From contig CANRDO010000013.1 of NCBI GenBank assembly GCA_947629385.1, positions 1 through 64,000 on the forward strand: a stretch of 64,000 nucleotides of DNA, written 5' to 3'. Under the pieces are notes generated by a model. The model saw only the letters and a list, made by a program, of their open reading frames with translations, did not search any database and was not told the origin of the DNA. The translations under genes were made by a program, and so were the position numbers. This document shows positions 62,564 to 64,000 of the stretch, one piece after another. This DNA comes from an uncultured Lachnospiraceae bacterium. GTDB lineage: Bacteria; Bacillota; Clostridia; Lachnospirales; Lachnospiraceae. The first letter of the stretch is position 1. Each line of letters begins with the position of its first letter.

Positions 62564-64000
62564 ATGTACAACAGGAGAGAGTTGAAACAGAAGGCGAGAC
62601 AGTCGTTGAAGAAGCACTATTTCATCTTTGTGGTTGTCTGCCTGGTCGCCTGGTTCCTGGGCTCCGGCGGAAGCGGCTCGACGAGTCAGGAGGGCAAGAC
62701 CGATCAGCCTGCCCAGACCTCGGCCGGGCTGGCGGAAAGCGGCACATCGACGCTGAATACCGGTTTCCAGGGACTGCTGAACGGAAAATCCATGGAGAAG
62801 CTCTTAGGCGGTCTGATGGAGTCCGGACTCGAGAAGATTGGCTCCAGCACGAAGGAATTTGCGGGCACTACCAGAGGCGTATTCGCTTCCGTGGCAAGCG
62901 AGATCTCCTCGGGGACTTTTATCGAGACCATCGTATCGGCGGTCGTGTCCATGACGGGGGCGAACAGCGTTCTGCTGATCTTGTTCATCCTGCTCAGCAC
63001 GGCGGTCCTGTTGTTGGTGTGGTTCTATGTGGCGAATGTCTACACGGCGGTCTCCGCGCGTATGTTCATGGAGGGGCGCACCTACGAGGAAGTGCCGGTG
63101 CACAGGTTTTTGTACTTCCATCGCATCCGCAAGTGGACGAATGTGGCGTTCGTGATGCTGCGCAGCACGATCTATGAGACGCTGTGGTGGTTCACGATCG
63201 TGGGAGGAATGATCAAGACCTACTCCTACCGCATGGTGCCGTACATCGTGGCGGAGAATCCGGGTATCTCCTCGAAGGATGCGATCAGGCTTTCGAGAAG
63301 GATGATGGACGGACACAAGTGGCAGTGCTTCGTGCTGAACTTCACGTTCATCGGCTGGAGGATCCTGGACGCTGTGACGATGGGCATTGTGGGTAAGCTC
63401 TACTCCGAGCCCTACCGGCAGGCGACCTTCGCGGAATACTACGCGTACGTGCGCGCCCTGGCAAAGGAGAACTCCATCGAGGGCAGCGAGCTTCTGAATG
63501 ATACATACCTGTTCGAGAAGGCGGATCGTATGGATCTGCTGTACGCTTATGAGAAGGAGATCGATGCGATCGGCGAGCCGAAGCCGCCGAAGAAGCAGCG
63601 TACGGGTATCCTCGGCTTCATTGCGGACGTCTTTGGCGTGACCCTTGTGAACGACAAGACGGAGCAGGAGTACGACGAGTTCATGGCGAAGCGCGAGAGG
63701 TACATGTCGATGCGCGGCGAGATGTCCGGAAAGGCATATCCGGTCAGGCTCGGGCAGTACCAGGGAAAAGGCAGGGAGAAGAAGTTCCGCGGGATCTACT
63801 GCGAGCGTCATTACTCGATCTGGTCCATGATCATGCTGTTCTTCATCTTTGCGCTGATCGGCTGGCTCTGGGAGGTCAGCTTGCATCTGGTGTCCGACGG
63901 TGAGTTTGTCAACCGCGGTGTGCTGCACGGCCCGTGGCTTCCGATCTACGGTACGGGCGGCGTGCTGATCCTCGTCGTGCTGAACAAGCTGCGCAGCAAA
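62564..64000 (+). CDS. DUF975 membrane protein with C-terminal CmpB-type domain (partial)
   Basis: The gene runs off the window; 479 codons are visible. It begins MYNRRELKQKARQSLKKHYF, typical of DUF975 proteins, with spans such as FIFVVVCLVAWFLG and SVLLILFILLSTAVLLLVWF, and the conserved ISSKDAIRLSRRMMDGHKW. Near the end, WSMIMLFFIFALIGWLWEVS and VNRGVLHGPWLPIYGTGG match the 'putative ABC-transporter type IV' (CmpB-like) family, so the two families are fused. ATG 62564 follows GGGAGGAAAAC. The function is unknown. Confidence 0.85.
   Translation, partial: MYNRRELKQKARQSLKKHYFIFVVVCLVAWFLGSGGSGSTSQEGKTDQPAQTSAGLAESGTSTLNTGFQGLLNGKSMEKLLGGLMESGLEKIGSSTKEFAGTTRGVFASVASEISSGTFIETIVSAVVSMTGANSVLLILFILLSTAVLLLVWFYVANVYTAVSARMFMEGRTYEEVPVHRFLYFHRIRKWTNVAFVMLRSTIYETLWWFTIVGGMIKTYSYRMVPYIVAENPGISSKDAIRLSRRMMDGHKWQCFVLNFTFIGWRILDAVTMGIVGKLYSEPYRQATFAEYYAYVRALAKENSIEGSELLNDTYLFEKADRMDLLYAYEKEIDAIGEPKPPKKQRTGILGFIADVFGVTLVNDKTEQEYDEFMAKRERYMSMRGEMSGKAYPVRLGQYQGKGREKKFRGIYCERHYSIWSMIMLFFIFALIGWLWEVSLHLVSDGEFVNRGVLHGPWLPIYGTGGVLILVVLNKLRSK

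Overview
The window reads as chromosomal DNA of an anaerobic, spore-forming member of the Clostridia, most likely Lachnospiraceae. The evidence is the anaerobic (cbi-type) cobalamin pathway, a sporulation sigma-G gene with a YlmC/YmxH-type gene beside it, the DUF5717/DUF5716 pair, strong AGGAGG ribosome sites, and GC-rich coding DNA broken by an AT-rich mobile island. No rRNA, tRNA or CRISPR array was seen.

Region 1 (1-16474) is devoted to cobalamin. The window opens in the 3' end of a cobalamin riboswitch followed by an intrinsic terminator. Then comes a tightly packed, partly overlapping operon, cbiD-cbiF-cbiG-cbiH-cbiJET-cbiAC, with two gene fusions. A second, complete cobalamin riboswitch (about 8540-8712) precedes a secreted CbiK-type cobalt chelatase, a secreted two-domain NEAT-like protein, a BtuF/FepB-like binding protein, a FecCD permease, an ATPase and cobyric acid synthase. 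The module appears to couple tetrapyrrole or corrinoid capture to the corrin-ring pathway.

Region 2 (16592-40626) is core chromosome: sigG, a convergent ylmC-type gene, nrdR, a three-gene module of unknown function (DUF5717, actin/Hsp70-like DUF5716, TPR protein), a purine operon purC-purF-purB-purA, a DUF4143 ATPase, a HAD hydrolase, small membrane proteins, a heterodimeric ABC exporter, uxaC and a ferredoxin-type aldo/keto reductase.

Region 3 (40864-52195) is an 11.3-kb integrative element bounded by a 23-bp perfect direct repeat. It sits at the 3' end of a candidate structured small RNA whose terminator is duplicated at both ends. It carries a tyrosine integrase, a putative rolling-circle (phage CRI-like) initiator, an iteron-like array, a serine recombinase, a truncated recombinase-like protein, a secreted CAP/Fn3 protein as likely cargo, a 27-residue toxin-like peptide missed by ordinary ORF calling, DUF5688 and RadC-like proteins, and a divergent second tyrosine-recombinase-like protein. 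No conjugation machinery is visible.

Region 4 (52200-60030) is the most unusual part. It holds four to five peptide genes with leaders ending in VAGG, a radical SAM/SPASM maturase with an N-terminal recognition-like domain, a zeta-toxin operon, a REC-HD-GYP-GGDEF protein and a TIGR00266 (AIM24-like) protein. Four promoters in this stretch share paired 9-bp boxes spaced exactly two helical turns apart, about 33 bp before the -10 position. This suggests one activator-controlled regulon that ties a ribosomally made, radical-SAM-modified peptide system to the zeta module and the TIGR00266 gene. One precursor has three CxC-glycine cassettes; its neighbour is a frame-broken duplicate.

Region 5 (60079-64000) has a secreted M13-family metallopeptidase with SLH-like repeats and a DUF975/CmpB-type membrane protein that runs off the window.
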